Source of the DNA: Aquilaria yunnanensis
Lineage: Eukaryota > Streptophyta > Magnoliopsida > Malvales > Thymelaeaceae
NCBI GenBank assembly: GCA_039654915.1
Contig: CM077599.1
Coordinates: 77,282,001-77,346,000 of the forward strand
DNA length: 64,000 nucleotides
Direction of reading: 5' to 3'
A program made the translations under genes and the position numbers. Shown piece by piece: positions 1 through 9,949 of this stretch. Numbering within the stretch: position 1 is the first letter of the stretch; each line of letters starts with the position of its first letter. The notes below the pieces were generated by a model, which was not told where the DNA came from, ran no database searches, and worked only from the letters and a program-made list of their open reading frames with translations.

Positions 1-30
1 CCCCAAAATGTCATGATTAGTATACCTAAT

Positions 31-76
31 AGGATGCGTCTCAAGAGCAAAATTACTCCTTACTCAGCCATTCCAA
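31..76 (-). repeat. Short remnant of the NABP-like repeat unit
   Basis: A stretch of about 45 bp resembles part of the C-terminal coding region of the two NABP-like copies further right (compare 2175-2235): it keeps the block atgcgtctcaagag and, after a gap, ccttactcagnccattc. It would be the last visible piece of a third copy lying downstream of the LOG-like ORF in the minus-strand order. Too short and diverged to be certain. Confidence 0.35.
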
Positions 77-286
77 ACTAAAGGCTTTGTCCAATGGTTT
101 TAATATCAGCATGAACAAAAACTATCCTAAAAGATGAAGAAGAAAAATGAAAAAAAATGCTGATAATAAAACTAAAGGACAAGATAAACAGATTCACAAG
201 TCCGATCGCTTTTTATTCTACAGTGCTTCAACAGGCCGGGTAAAGGACAATTATGGGATGGAACTGGTCGGGAAAGACTGTCGTGT
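77..286. other. No gene recognised
   Basis: AT-rich sequence between the NABP-like remnant and the 3' end of the LOG-like pseudogene. No poly-T run is seen that would mark the poly-A tail of a minus-strand retrocopy. Confidence 0.4.
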
Positions 287-880
287 CTAGTCTATCTGAA
301 TCATCGCTGGATCTGGTTCAGGAACAAAAGCTTGCATTTTATCTAGCAATTCTTCAGCAGTTGTTGCAGATATTAGGATTTGTCTTGTCACTTTTGATAT
401 AAATTTCTTTTGTACAGTGTGATCCATAAAAGATATCAGACCTGTAAAAAAATTGTTAACATTCAATAGTCCAATGGGTTTCTTGTGCAAATTAAGTTGG
501 GCCATGGAAGCAATTTGGAATATTTCTCCCAATGTGCCAAAACCTCCTAGTAGAGCAATAAAAACATTAGAATTAAAAAGCATTTGTAACAAATGCTCTT
601 GCAAATTTTTAACCACTAATTCTTCTTCAATCGTGCCCCTAGAAATAAATTTCAGAGGTGCAGGGATAATACCCAAAACTTGACTTTCTCCTAGAGATGC
701 CGTTGATGTTACATCTCCCATTAATCCGACACTACCTCCTCCATAAATTAAATGTATTTTTCGCTCAGCTAATACTCTACCCAAATTGTTGGCTGCCTTA
801 AAATACTCTTCATCTTTTCCAGGAAAAGCCCCACAAAATACACAAATACTTCAGGATTTACGAGTTGAGGTTATCTTCAT
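287..880 (-). pseudogene. LOG-like cytokinin riboside 5'-monophosphate phosphoribohydrolase pseudogene, intronless
   Basis: LOG enzymes release active cytokinin bases from their nucleotides in the cytosol. Seen here: the N-terminal CVFCGAFPGKDEEYF block, the nucleotide-loop YGGGSVGLMG, and a C-terminal motif LGGFGTLGE where the family has PGGxGTxxE; the last Glu is kept, the Pro is replaced by Leu. The rest (AQLNLHKKPIGLLNV, VTRQILISAT) follows the family to its normal C-terminus. The likely original ATG is at 880-878, but the tenth codon is an in-frame TGA (853-851), so the ORF is broken; the first methionine-like start after it lies well inside the domain. Plant LOG genes normally have several introns and this copy has none, so it passed through RNA or was carried by another replicon. 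It lies on the same strand as the NABP-like ORFs and has a similar upstream sequence. Confidence 0.85.
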
Positions 881-914
881 TCATATCCTTAACCTTGTGA
901 GAAATGAAAAGAAG

Positions 915-1115
915 AGGATGCATTTATAAAGATGAAAAGATAATGCAATAATTACATTTACAAGAGTAGGTACATTATCATCAGAAGAGAAGAAAAATTT
1001 TCAAAAAAAAGACAGCTAGCATGTACAGTAGTTGTGACTATGACTGACTTCAATTACATTTATAGGAGTAGGTACATTATTGTCAGAAGAAAAGGAAAAT
1101 TTCCAAAAATGACAG
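915..1115 (-). promoter_or_regulatory. TATA-containing upstream region of the LOG-like pseudogene, partly duplicated
   Basis: Read on the minus strand, a TATA-like tttataaatg lies at 930-921, about 45 nt before the ATG at 880. Upstream, a block containing gacaataatgtacctactcc plus a gctagctgtc box occurs twice (about 1115-1020 and 1035-945). The same block, followed by a TATA box, lies upstream of the NABP-like copy 1 (about 1985-1855). Confidence 0.5.
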
Positions 1116-1190
1116 CTAGCTTACACAGTAGTCGTGACTGTGGCTCACGTCTTCCACTGGTTTTACGTCCAGTAACGGTTTTAACGCGTT

Positions 1191-1738
1191 TTATGAGTCG
1201 GGGATTTGTTTCCCATCCAGTTTTCTTATAAACTGGCAAACATGGTCATTTAAAGTCAGATTTTCAAGACTGTAATGGTCTCGTTCTGTATGGAAAGTCC
1301 TCCATAATCCGATAATTTCATGTTGCACTATTCCACAAGAATGCGTTTCAAGAGTCAATCGGATATCCTCCAGAGATTCCTTACGCAGGCCATTCTTAAT
1401 GAATTTTCTTTTATCTTCACGATTTTTGGAGATCATCCCTAAAGAACGACATTTAGTATCGCAATTCCATCATCCACATTTATGACAGACACCTAGCCTC
1501 TTTGTTCTTCGTTTTTGGCATAAGCGCTTTTACCTAAGCCGGGCATACGAGACATAAATGTATCTGAAACTTCACTAGCCAAATGGATCTTAGCTTCAAT
1601 TAACCACCGTACATTATCAGGAATGCCTTTGTACATAAAAACTATGATTCTTTCACATTTAGCTTGGTAAATCATTTTAAGAACATTTATTGGGAGGGAA
1701 GGAAAGTACTTTTGCAGGGCAGAAAGAGTAAAATCCAT
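1191..1738 (-). pseudogene. Betaflexivirus NABP-like cysteine-rich protein, copy 1 (broken)
   Basis: Two minus-strand ORF pieces, 1738-1493 and 1436-1191, are halves of one protein; copy 2 shows the same two blocks in the same order. The centre has a basic stretch followed by a zinc-finger-like VCHKCG, and then a segment with the pattern D-K-x-x-F-I-K. This order (G-x-S-x-[YF]-A-K, Arg/Lys-rich block, C-x2-C) is known from the small nucleic-acid-binding, silencing-suppressor proteins of carlaviruses and vitiviruses (Pfam Carla_C4 / Viral_NABP). Breaks: a one-base frameshift near 1505 relative to copy 2, and an in-frame TGA at 1472-1470 directly after the C-x2-C, where copy 2 has Arg. Both copies end at the same P-D-S-stop, which supports a real gene end. 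Viral origin is inferred from motifs; a host zinc-finger family cannot be excluded. Confidence 0.6.
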
Positions 1739-1854
1739 TAATGAGAGAAAAATTTGAGAGAAGAAAGAAAGAAATTAGTTATTGTAGGAAATTGAAATAA
1801 TCGACTATGAGAGTCACAGAGTACCGTATCCGCTACTTAACCAGAAACAAGAAC

Positions 1855-1990
1855 ACATATTTATAGTGATGAAAGGATAATGTGTTAATTACGCTTATAG
1901 GAGCAAGTACATTATTGTCAAAAGAGAATGCAAATTTTCAAATATGACAAATTATATGCATAATAATTGTGACCGTGGCTCACATCTTCC
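1855..1990 (-). promoter_or_regulatory. Upstream region with TATA box before NABP-like copy 1
   Basis: On the minus strand a good TATA box, ctataaatat (1866-1857), lies about 120 nt before the ATG at 1738. It follows a gacaataatgtac block that also precedes the LOG-like pseudogene. The leader contains ggttaagtagcggatac, which recurs upstream of copy 2 (about 2680-2645). Confidence 0.5.
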
Positions 1991-2025
1991 ACTGGTTTTA
2001 TGTTCAGTAACGGCTTCAACGCCTT

Positions 2026-2574
2026 CTATGAGTCGGGGATTTGCTTCCCATCCAGTTTTCTTACAAATTGAAAAACAGGGTCTTTTAAAGTCAGATTCCC
2101 GGGACTATAACACTCTCGTTCTTCGTGAAAAACACCCCATAAACCAAGAAGTTCACATTGCACTGATCCACAAGAATGCGTCTCAAGAGTCAATTGGATA
2201 TCATCCAAAGAATCCTTACTCAGACCATTCTTGATGAATTGTATTTTATCTTCTTGATTATCAGAGATCATTCTTAAAGAACGATATTTAGTATTACAAG
2301 TCCATCGACCACATTTGTGACAAACTTGTAACCTCTTTGCTCTTCACTTTTTGGCATAAGAGCTTTTGCTTAAGCCAGACATGTGAGACACAAATGCATT
2401 TGGGACTTCACCTGCCAGACGGACCTTAGCTTCAATTAACCACCGCATATCTTCAGGGATTCTTTTGTGCATCAAAACTCTTAATCGTTCACACCGAACT
2501 TGGTAAATCCTTTTAAGAATGTTCATTGGGAGAGAAGGAAAGTATTTTCGCAAGGTAGAAAGAGTAGAATCCAT
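2026..2574 (-). pseudogene. Betaflexivirus NABP-like cysteine-rich protein, copy 2 (one in-frame stop)
   Basis: Tandem copy of the unit at 1191-1738, offset by about 835 bp. The N-terminal block (2574-2347) runs in one frame into the central basic block, the zinc-finger-like VCHKCGRWTC and the C-terminal block (to 2026), interrupted only by a TGA at 2346-2344 in the basic region. It is therefore the better-preserved copy. About 180 residues is longer than the roughly 90-130 residues usual for viral NABPs, so the C-terminal half may be lineage-specific. The leader (2715-2575) matches that of copy 1, but the TATA block is absent. A 141-bp repeat array lies directly upstream on the same strand. 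Confidence 0.6.
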
Positions 2575-2719
2575 TTTTTTAGAAGGAAGTAAAAGAAATA
2601 AGGGAGAAAGAAATCATTTATTATGGGCAACTGAGACAACCGACTTGAGAGTCACGGAGTACTGTATCTGCTACTTAACCGGAAAAAATGGATCCTACTT
2701 TTTGACAATATTTTGATGT

Positions 2720-3282
2720 CTTTGATACATCATTGAGCTGGCATCCATCCCATCCTTATGAGTACAGCCTTGATTATTGAATCCATTGCCATCTTTCAAC
2801 AAATTGTCAATGACAATATTTTTGATGTCTATTTTCTCCTTGACCATGGCTATCTCTTATCTTTGATATTCCATTGAGCTGACGTTGATCTTGTCCTTAT
2901 GGGTGGAGCCTCGATTATCGAATCCATTGCCAGCTTTTGACAAATTATCAACAACAACATTTTTTATGTCTATTTTATCCTTGACCATGGCTATCCCTTA
3001 TCTTTGATATTATTCCATTGAGCTAACGTCGATCCTATCCTTATGGGTGAAGCCTCGATTATTGAATCCGTTGTCAGCTTTTGACAAATTGTAAACAACA
3101 ATATTTTTTTATGTCTACCTTATCCTTGACCATAGTTATATCTTATCTTTGATATTCCATTGAGCTGACATCGATCCTGTCCTTATGGGTGTAGCCTCAA
3201 TTATCGAATCCATTGCCAGTTTTTGACAAATTATCAACGATAATATTTTTTTGATGTCTACCTTATCCTTGACCATAATGTT
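2720..3282 (-). repeat. Four tandem 141-bp units of former coding sequence
   Basis: Units start at about 2720, 2861, 3002 and 3147 (spacing 141, 141, 145). 141 bp is exactly 47 codons. On the minus strand the units encode related peptides beginning MVKDKIDIKN or MVKEKIDIKN and containing NGFDNRGSTHKD-type blocks, with stops and small indels. The units nearest the NABP-like copy 2 are the best preserved and end in a stop near 2714. Similarity at the codon level points to a decayed repeat-containing protein rather than simple satellite DNA. The protein is not recognised. Confidence 0.7.
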
Positions 3283-3463
3283 GAATTCTTGACATAATTT
3301 GATCCAGCGTATCAATTGTGCATCAAGTGGTAGACTAGAATGGATTGATGAAGCTGAAGTCTCGGCTTGTACTTATCAATGTTGTAATCATGCCGCGGAT
3401 ATGTCTTCCGTTTAATCCCTGTTATGCAAAAGTTATGCATGCATAATATGAAATGCATGAATG
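3283..3463. other. Left flank of the Tat insertion, no gene recognised
   Basis: The minus strand keeps an open frame of about 45 codons running into the 141-bp repeat array (…LPLDAQLIRWIKLCQEFN…), perhaps part of the same lost gene. No family is recognised. Confidence 0.3.
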
Positions 3464-3990
3464 TAGTGTGATAGCCAAAGGCTATCGCCTCAATCTGGCC
3501 GAACACCCTGCCACAACAATGGCCAGAAGAACTGGCGCTTCCCGGGAACAGGTGGAATCATGCACCTCGGGAGATAGCCGGAGAGCTCCGAGCCTCGGCA
3601 CGCCAGTAAAACTTGAGGACTCTATCCGCCCCCCAAGGTTGTGAACAGCGCGCCTTCGGAAAAGTGGCACCAGACATTGCTGCCCGAACATGATATCCCC
3701 GAAGGCGGAACCCCCTGGAACTGGGAACCCCCGAACTGAGGGTATGCTTCCCGAAGAGGCTCTGTCCGAACTAGAGGACGACCTCGCCCAGGGACCTCGG
3801 GAGTACGGCAGGAGCATTTATGGAAGCATTTAAGGAAGCCTCTGACACGTCCCACCACAGACGTAAAAAGCCGCCCTGACGCGCAGACGCCATCAGAATC
3901 ACATCATGGCCCGTCTCAGCACAAGGCTCGAGGCCATCTAGTTACCAACTATCTGTCCCCTACGCCCAGAAGTTCAGGAGCATCCGACCG

Positions 3991-4034
3991 CACACGTGTC
4001 ATGATCTGAACGGTCTAGGTATTCCTATATATAC
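3991..4034 (+). promoter_or_regulatory. LTR promoter: G-box/ABRE-like site and TATA box
   Basis: cacacgtgtc (3991-4000) contains a CACGTG G-box and the ABRE core ACGTGTC. It lies about 25 bp upstream of the TATA box ctatatatac (4025-4034). The same arrangement is present in the 3' LTR, with TATA at 14313-14322. Response to abscisic acid or stress is inference from the motif only. Confidence 0.6.
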
Positions 4035-4167
4035 AGGAAGTAAATACTTGACAGGAGGTTGGTAGGCCGGAGATACAGCTCCCACACTCTGAGAAATTAC
4101 CAGGCGAGACTTTTCTGCCTTTCTCTTTGAGCTAGTGACTTTCTCCTTTTTCCGGCCACCACTGACT

Positions 4168-4216
4168 TGGGCGTCGGAGGCTCCCCCCCCCGGAAAAACA
4201 CTCCGGGGGCCTCCTA
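4168..4216 (+). promoter_or_regulatory. GC-rich stem-loop in the transcribed LTR leader
   Basis: The sequence ggaggctccccccc… pairs with …ccgggggcctcc around the loop aaaaacact, giving a long, nearly uninterrupted stem about 140 nt downstream of the TATA box. It is present in both LTRs; only the C-run length differs (9 versus 8). It lies in the RNA leader and could affect translation, packaging or strand transfer. Confidence 0.5.
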
Positions 4217-4304
4217 ACCCTGTTTTCCAGCTTTTCAGGTACTCTCTTTGGGGCGATCAACCTTCCAGGCGTTCTTCCTCCTAGAAGTCTCCTCAACAGT
4301 CATC

Positions 4305-7300
4305 ATGACTCACAACGATGAGGCCCAAGGCCATCATTTGGCGCCGTCTGTGGGAACCTGCTCGCAAATCGCCGTCGTTGAGACTCGGCGTTCTAAGGAC
4401 AAGGGACTCTCAAGGTCCTCGTCCGCGCCTGAGATACAACCGGCCGCTGAGCAGACACTCCCAGAGACTTCTACGCCCGAGGAAGACCGCCCTCTGGTAA
4501 TCACCATGAGCTTCTTGAGGGACTTTCAACGCTCGGTCGTTGCTGAAATGACTCAGCAGATCGACCGAAGATGGCCACAGCAGTCACAGGCCCAGAAACC
4601 CTCCTCATCAGCACGCCCTCGGGAGAGAAGCCCCAAGTCTACACACCGCAGTTCAGGAAGTGGAGAGCCTCGCGGAGAGTCATCCACAGAAGATATAGCC
4701 CTCGGGAAACGGCCTGTGGGACAAACCGGGTCCAAGCGACCGAGAGTCTTACAGCGAAGCAGTTCGTCGCCCGAGGCGAGGTCCCTGACACCTCCGCGCC
4801 GAACTCGCTCCCTGAAAAGGCGCCGTCGATCTCCCTCCCGCGAAAATGGTCCTAGCGCCACTGCGCTTATGGAAAGGATATTGGCAAGGCTGGACAGAGT
4901 GGAGAAGCAAGTGACCAGAAAACCCGTTTGGGACAGGCTGTCGGGGGCATTATGCGAAGATGGCTCCCCGTTTATTCGCGCCGTCATTGAGGCAGCTATG
5001 CCAGGCGACTTCAGAGTGCCTAGGCTGGAGATCTATGATGGCCGGACTGATCCATAGGCTCATCTGACGAAGTACAGACGGAGCATGATAATGCACGGAG
5101 CTGATGACGCTACCATGTGCAAATGCTTCGAAGTCACCCTCACGGGCCCAGCGACAGCATGGTACAATTCCTTGCCCCCAGGGACTATCACTGAGTTCCA
5201 GGAGTTGTCCACAGCCTTCACCCAGCAGTTCATTGGGAGCAGGCCGACGGCCAAAATGCCTGTGCAGATGTTCGACATAAAGCAGAGAAACGGAGAGACA
5301 ATCCGAGACTATGTCGAACGATTCAACAGGGAAGCACTCAGCGTCCCAGACTTCCGGCCCGAAATCCGCATCCTCGCTATGACACGGGGCCTTCGGCGTG
5401 ATTCACAGCTGTTCTACGAGTTCTCAAAGGACCCCCCGGAGACCCTCAGAGAATTTTACCGAAGGGCAGAGCAGCACATGACAGCCGAGGAATTGAGGAT
5501 GGCGGGGCCGAAGTCCGATCATCACCGCGCCGAAGGGTCCAGTCAGCAAGCTCGGCACCTTTCTGAACACACAGGCCGACCACGGCGAATGAGAGGAAGG
5601 AAACCTCAAAGTTTCACGCCCTTGAGCACGACACGGACCAACATTCTCATGGCGCTGGAAAGGCAAGGGACGCAGATTCGGAGGCCAAAGGCCATGGCCG
5701 CCGATAATAAGAAGAATACCAAGAAGTTCTGCCAATTTCATCGCGACCACGGTCATGACACCGAAGACTGCTTCCAGCTGAAGAAGTACATAGAGTCGCT
5801 GATCAAACAGGGCCAACTTCGCAAATACCTGCGGATGCCTTCCCCAAAAGGTAGAAAAGAAGAGGAAGAGAGGGCCGAAAACGAGGACTACGACTCCGAC
5901 AGGCGGAGAAACAGAAGTCCGAAAAGGCGCCTTCCACCTCCAGTAGGGGTCATCCAAACCATCACCACGGGGCTCCCATCCTCAGAAAGAAAGCGGAAGG
6001 CCAGAGAAATTGCAGTTATGGAGTATCAAAGTCCATCAAAGAAACTGGCTCGCAAAGATGGCTCCACCGTCATCTTCCCCCACGACGACCCGCTGCTGAT
6101 AATGGTGAGAATAGGGAACTGGGACGTCAAGAGAGTGTTGCTTGATGATGGCTCAAATGCTGACGTCCTATTCTTGCACTTACTGCCGAGCTTGGGCATC
6201 TCCAGCAGCGAGCTTAAACCTGTCATCACGCCCACCTTTGGCGTTGGGCCATCCGAACTACCCGTCCTCGGATGGATCGACCTCCCCTTGATGATGAAAG
6301 GCACTTCGGTAGACGGAGCAGCTGAGTTGTACGCGTCCACAATGGCAAGATTTATCGTCATGGACGTCCCGTCTTCGTACAACGCCATCCTTGGAAGGCA
6401 AACTCAGGGGAACCTGCACATTCGCCCCGATGTGAAGTACTTGACTGTCACATTCGCCACCAAGGATGGAGATGCAGAGGTCTTCATCGACCAAGCCGAG
6501 GTAAGAAAGGTGTTTGTAAAAGCACGAAAGGCTCCGGCAAACAACTCTACACAAACGGTGGAGGCGAAGGCGCAGGAGAAAGGCAAAGAAGGAGATCCCG
6601 CAGAAGCAGAAACGGAAGCAGTAGATCTTGTCCCAGGACAATCTACCCGAATAGGGAAGAGCTTGGCCAAAGGTGATAAGGAAAATCTTGTATCCTTTCT
6701 GCTGAAAAATAAAGATCTGTTTGCCTACTCGCCGAAAGACATGCCAGGAGTGAACCCTGGCATAATACAGCACAGCCTCAAAGTAAGCCCGGAAGCAAAA
6801 CCTATCAGGCAAAAGAAACGAAGCATCTCAGCCCACAAAAGCAACTTCGTGAAAACCGAAGTCCAGCGCCTATTGGATGCTGAAGTTATCAGGGAGGTAA
6901 AATACCCCGAATGGTTAAGCAACGTGGTCATCACCACAAAAGAAGGTAGCAGCAAACTCCGGATGTGCATTGATTTCAGAAACTTGAACGATGCTTGCCC
7001 GAAAGACTCATTTCCCCTCCCGCCAATAGATCAACTGGTAGATTCAACGGCCGAATACGGGCTCCTAAGCTTCCTAGATGCCTTCAGCGGCTACCATCAG
7101 ATAAGGATGGACCCCGAAGATGAAGAGAAAACTGCCTTCATCACCGAGGGAGGAACGTACTGCTATGTCAGAATGCCCTTCGGGCTCAAAAATGCAGGAG
7201 CCACCTACCAGAGACTGATGAACAAGGTCTTCAAGGACCAAATGGGGAGAAACATGGAAGTATATGTTGATGATATGATAGTCAAAAGCAAGCTGCCTGG

Positions 7301-9802
7301 CTACCACGTTGCAGATTTGAAGGAAACCTTCCAAAAGCTCAGAGCCTTCGGGATTCGCCTTAATCCCGAGAAGTGTATCTTCGGCGTGACCTCGGGAAAA
7401 TTCCTTAGGTACATGGTATCCGAAAGAGGCATCGACGCCAATCCTGAGAAGATTAAGGCTCTGCTTGAGTTCCGAACTCCTGCCACAGTCAAAGACGTGC
7501 AGAGACTAACTGGAAGAATAACCTCTCTGAGCAGGTTTATTTCCAGGTACGGAGATAGGTGTAGACCTTTCTTCAAAGTCCTCACAAAGGCAGCAAAGAT
7601 GGAAGGCGACCTCGGAAGAAACAATCATCCTTGGGATGAAGATTGCCAAAAGGCCTGGGAAGAACTCAAAGTCTACCTAGCTAGCCTGCCGACTCTGCGA
7701 CAACCTCGGGAGGGAGAACCCCTCGTACTATACCTCGCCGTCACAGAAAAGGCCGTGAGCTCGGTCCTGGTGAAAGAAGAAGGGCCGAAACAATGACGGT
7801 CTACTACGTCAGCAAGTCCCTGCATGGCGCCGAAGTCAGGTACCCTTTGCTTCAAAAAGCTATATACGCCTTGGTGGTTGCAGGAAGAAGACTGCGACCA
7901 TATTTCCAGGCTCACCCCATCATCGTCCGAAGTAGTCTACCACTACGGGATGTGATGAAGAAAGTTGATCATTCGGGAAGGCTCTCCAAGTGGTGCATAG
8001 AGCTTGGCGAACACGAAATCACGTATGAGCCTCGGAAGGCCATAAAAGCCCAAGCATTGGCAGATTTTATCGCTGAAATACCCACCACTGAGGAGAACCA
8101 CGCAGATCCGAAAGAAGGTGAGCCAGAATGGACCTTGCATGTTGACGGAGCCTCGGGGTCCGAACACTAGGGAGCTGGAATAGTTATCAGAGGACCCGAA
8201 GGCCTAGAGGTGATGAAGGCTATCAAGTTCAGCTTCAATGTCACCAATAATGTGGCTGAATATGAAGCCCTCATAGCGGGATTACGCTTGGCCAGAAAGT
8301 TTGGCGTGAGAAACTTAAGGGCTCACAGCGATTCCCAGTTGGTAGTTCGGCAGACGGCAGGAGATTATCGAGCAAAGGACCCAATCCTGGCAAAATACCA
8401 CGAGCTGGTAACAAAACTCATCCAAGAGTTTGACGCCGTGCGGATCGAAAATGTACCCCGGCGGAATAACACTGAGGCAGATTGCTTAGCGAAGTCTAAA
8501 ACATACACCGAGGTGCTAGACCATCCAAGCATCTCCGTGCTAAGCGTAACGACCTCGGGAACAGGGTGGAAGGACCCTATAAAGAGATACCTCGCAGAGA
8601 ATGAGCTTCCCGAAGACGCCGGCAATGCTGCAAGACTGCGAAGACGCGCCGGAAGATTCTTCCTGATTGGTGAAGAGTTATATCGGCAAGGATATGCAAA
8701 TCCGCTGTAGAGATGTGTGGGCGAAGAGGATACTGAGATGGTCCTCGAAGAAGTTCACGAAGGCATGTGCGGCTCGCACATTGGAACTGATGCCCTTGCA
8801 GCAGTGATACTCCGCCAAGGATACTTCTGGCCTACCCTGAGAAAGGACGCAAGGCAGTTCGTCCAGAAGTGCGGTAGTTGCCAGAGACATGCAAAAATCC
8901 AGAGGATACTCTCGGAAATGGTAACGTCGGCAGACTATCCTTGGCCCTTCGCAGTCTGGGGTATAGACCTTATTGGGCCACTCCCCACAGCGCCCGGAGG
9001 CGTGAAATTCTGCGTGGTAGCAGTGGACTATTTCTCAAAGTGGGTAGAGGCAGAACCACTAGCAACTATCTCGGCAAAAGAAGTGCAGAAGTTCGTATGA
9101 AAGAACATCGTATGCAGATTTGGCATACCGAGGGTACTAGTAGCTGATAATGGATCCCGGTTCATAGACAAAGGATTCCAGGAATTCACCAGCGACCTCG
9201 GAATAAAGATGCACTTCGCCCCAGTAGCTCACCCCCAAAGCAATGGGCAGGTGGAAGTATCAAACAGGACCATAAAAGATGGCCTGAAAAAGAGACTTGG
9301 GGAAGCCAAGGGGAAATGGCCAGGAGAACTCCAAAGTGTATTGTGGAGCTACCGAACGACGCCACGAAGAGCCATAGGGGAAACTCCCTTCTCACTCGTC
9401 TTCGGAACAAAGGCCATTATCCCAATAGAGATAGTTCAGCCTTCAATACGGGTGCAAGTATTTGATGAAGGCGGAAACGACCTCGGTCTGAGAACTAAGC
9501 TCGACCTTGTGGCTGAACACAGAGAAATAGCCGAGCTGAGAAGAAAAGCTTTCCAGCAAAGAGTGGCCGCGGCTATCAACTTAAAAGCCAGGCCAAAAGA
9601 AATCAAAAAAGGAGACCTCGTTCTCCGAAAGGCCGACTTCGCACCCTGAAGGCCATCTCACGGAGTACTTTGCGCAAATTGGGAAGGACCTTATCTGGTT
9701 CTCTCCGAAGTACGAAAAGGCGTGTACAAGCTTGGCGACGCCGAAGGCGTAGAATTGAAAAACACTTGGCATTCAGAGGCCTTGAAAAAATTCTACGCCT
9801 AA
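4305..9802 (+). pseudogene. Tat gag-pol polyprotein, broken by five stops and one frameshift
   Basis: A single frame starting at ATG 4305 inside the LTR encodes gag (retrotransposon gag domain about 5110-5400; zinc-knuckle variant C-x2-H-x4-H-x4-C in CQFHRDHGHDTEDC near 5731), an aspartic protease (LLDDGSNADVLF near 6145), reverse transcriptase (CIDFRNLND, YVDD near 7263), RNase H, a second archaeal-type RNase H (HVDGASGS near 8140 to HSDSQLVV near 8325) and integrase (H…CGSCQRH zinc site, GIDLIGPLP, VADNGSRF, PQSNGQVE). The last in-frame stop, TAA 9800-9802, is the natural end. Breaks: TAG 5055-5057, a frameshift at about 7793, TAG 8168-8170, TAG 8708-8710, TGA 9098-9100, TGA 9647-9649. All domains are otherwise readable, so decay is recent. 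Confidence 0.93.
4339..4356 (+). other. Primer binding site of the Tat element
   Basis: tggcgccgtctgtgggaa begins two bases after the LTR end. TGGCGCC at the start is typical of tRNA 3'-end complements used by many plant Ty3/gypsy elements. I did not assign the exact tRNA. The site is also translated as part of the gag N-terminus (LAPSVGT). Confidence 0.8.
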
Positions 9803-9949
9803 GGTTGAGCGGAAGAGATATATTGTACAAGAAATATTCTAAGTACAGAATGGTCTGGAGAAGAATGGTCTTGAGAAAAATTTTCAAGTATACCAAATTG
9901 TCCAAGACAGAATTCCGCGAAGGTGCTCGCCACGAAAAAAGCAGATATG

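Larger units (their letters stand above)
3469..4336 (+). repeat. 5' LTR of the Tat element
   Basis: 868 bp, starting TGATAGCC and ending GGCCATCA. It opens with a perfect short hairpin (gatagcc-aaa-ggctatc). U3 holds a G-box/ABRE-like site and a TATA box; downstream a GC-rich stem-loop lies at about 4170-4216. The start codon of gag lies inside this LTR at 4305. Confidence 0.95.

Noticed and set aside
3482..3858. Minus-strand frames in the Tat LTR (repeated at 13770-14146)
   Set aside because: They occur within LTR sequence in both copies and are shadows of GC-rich sequence without a domain.
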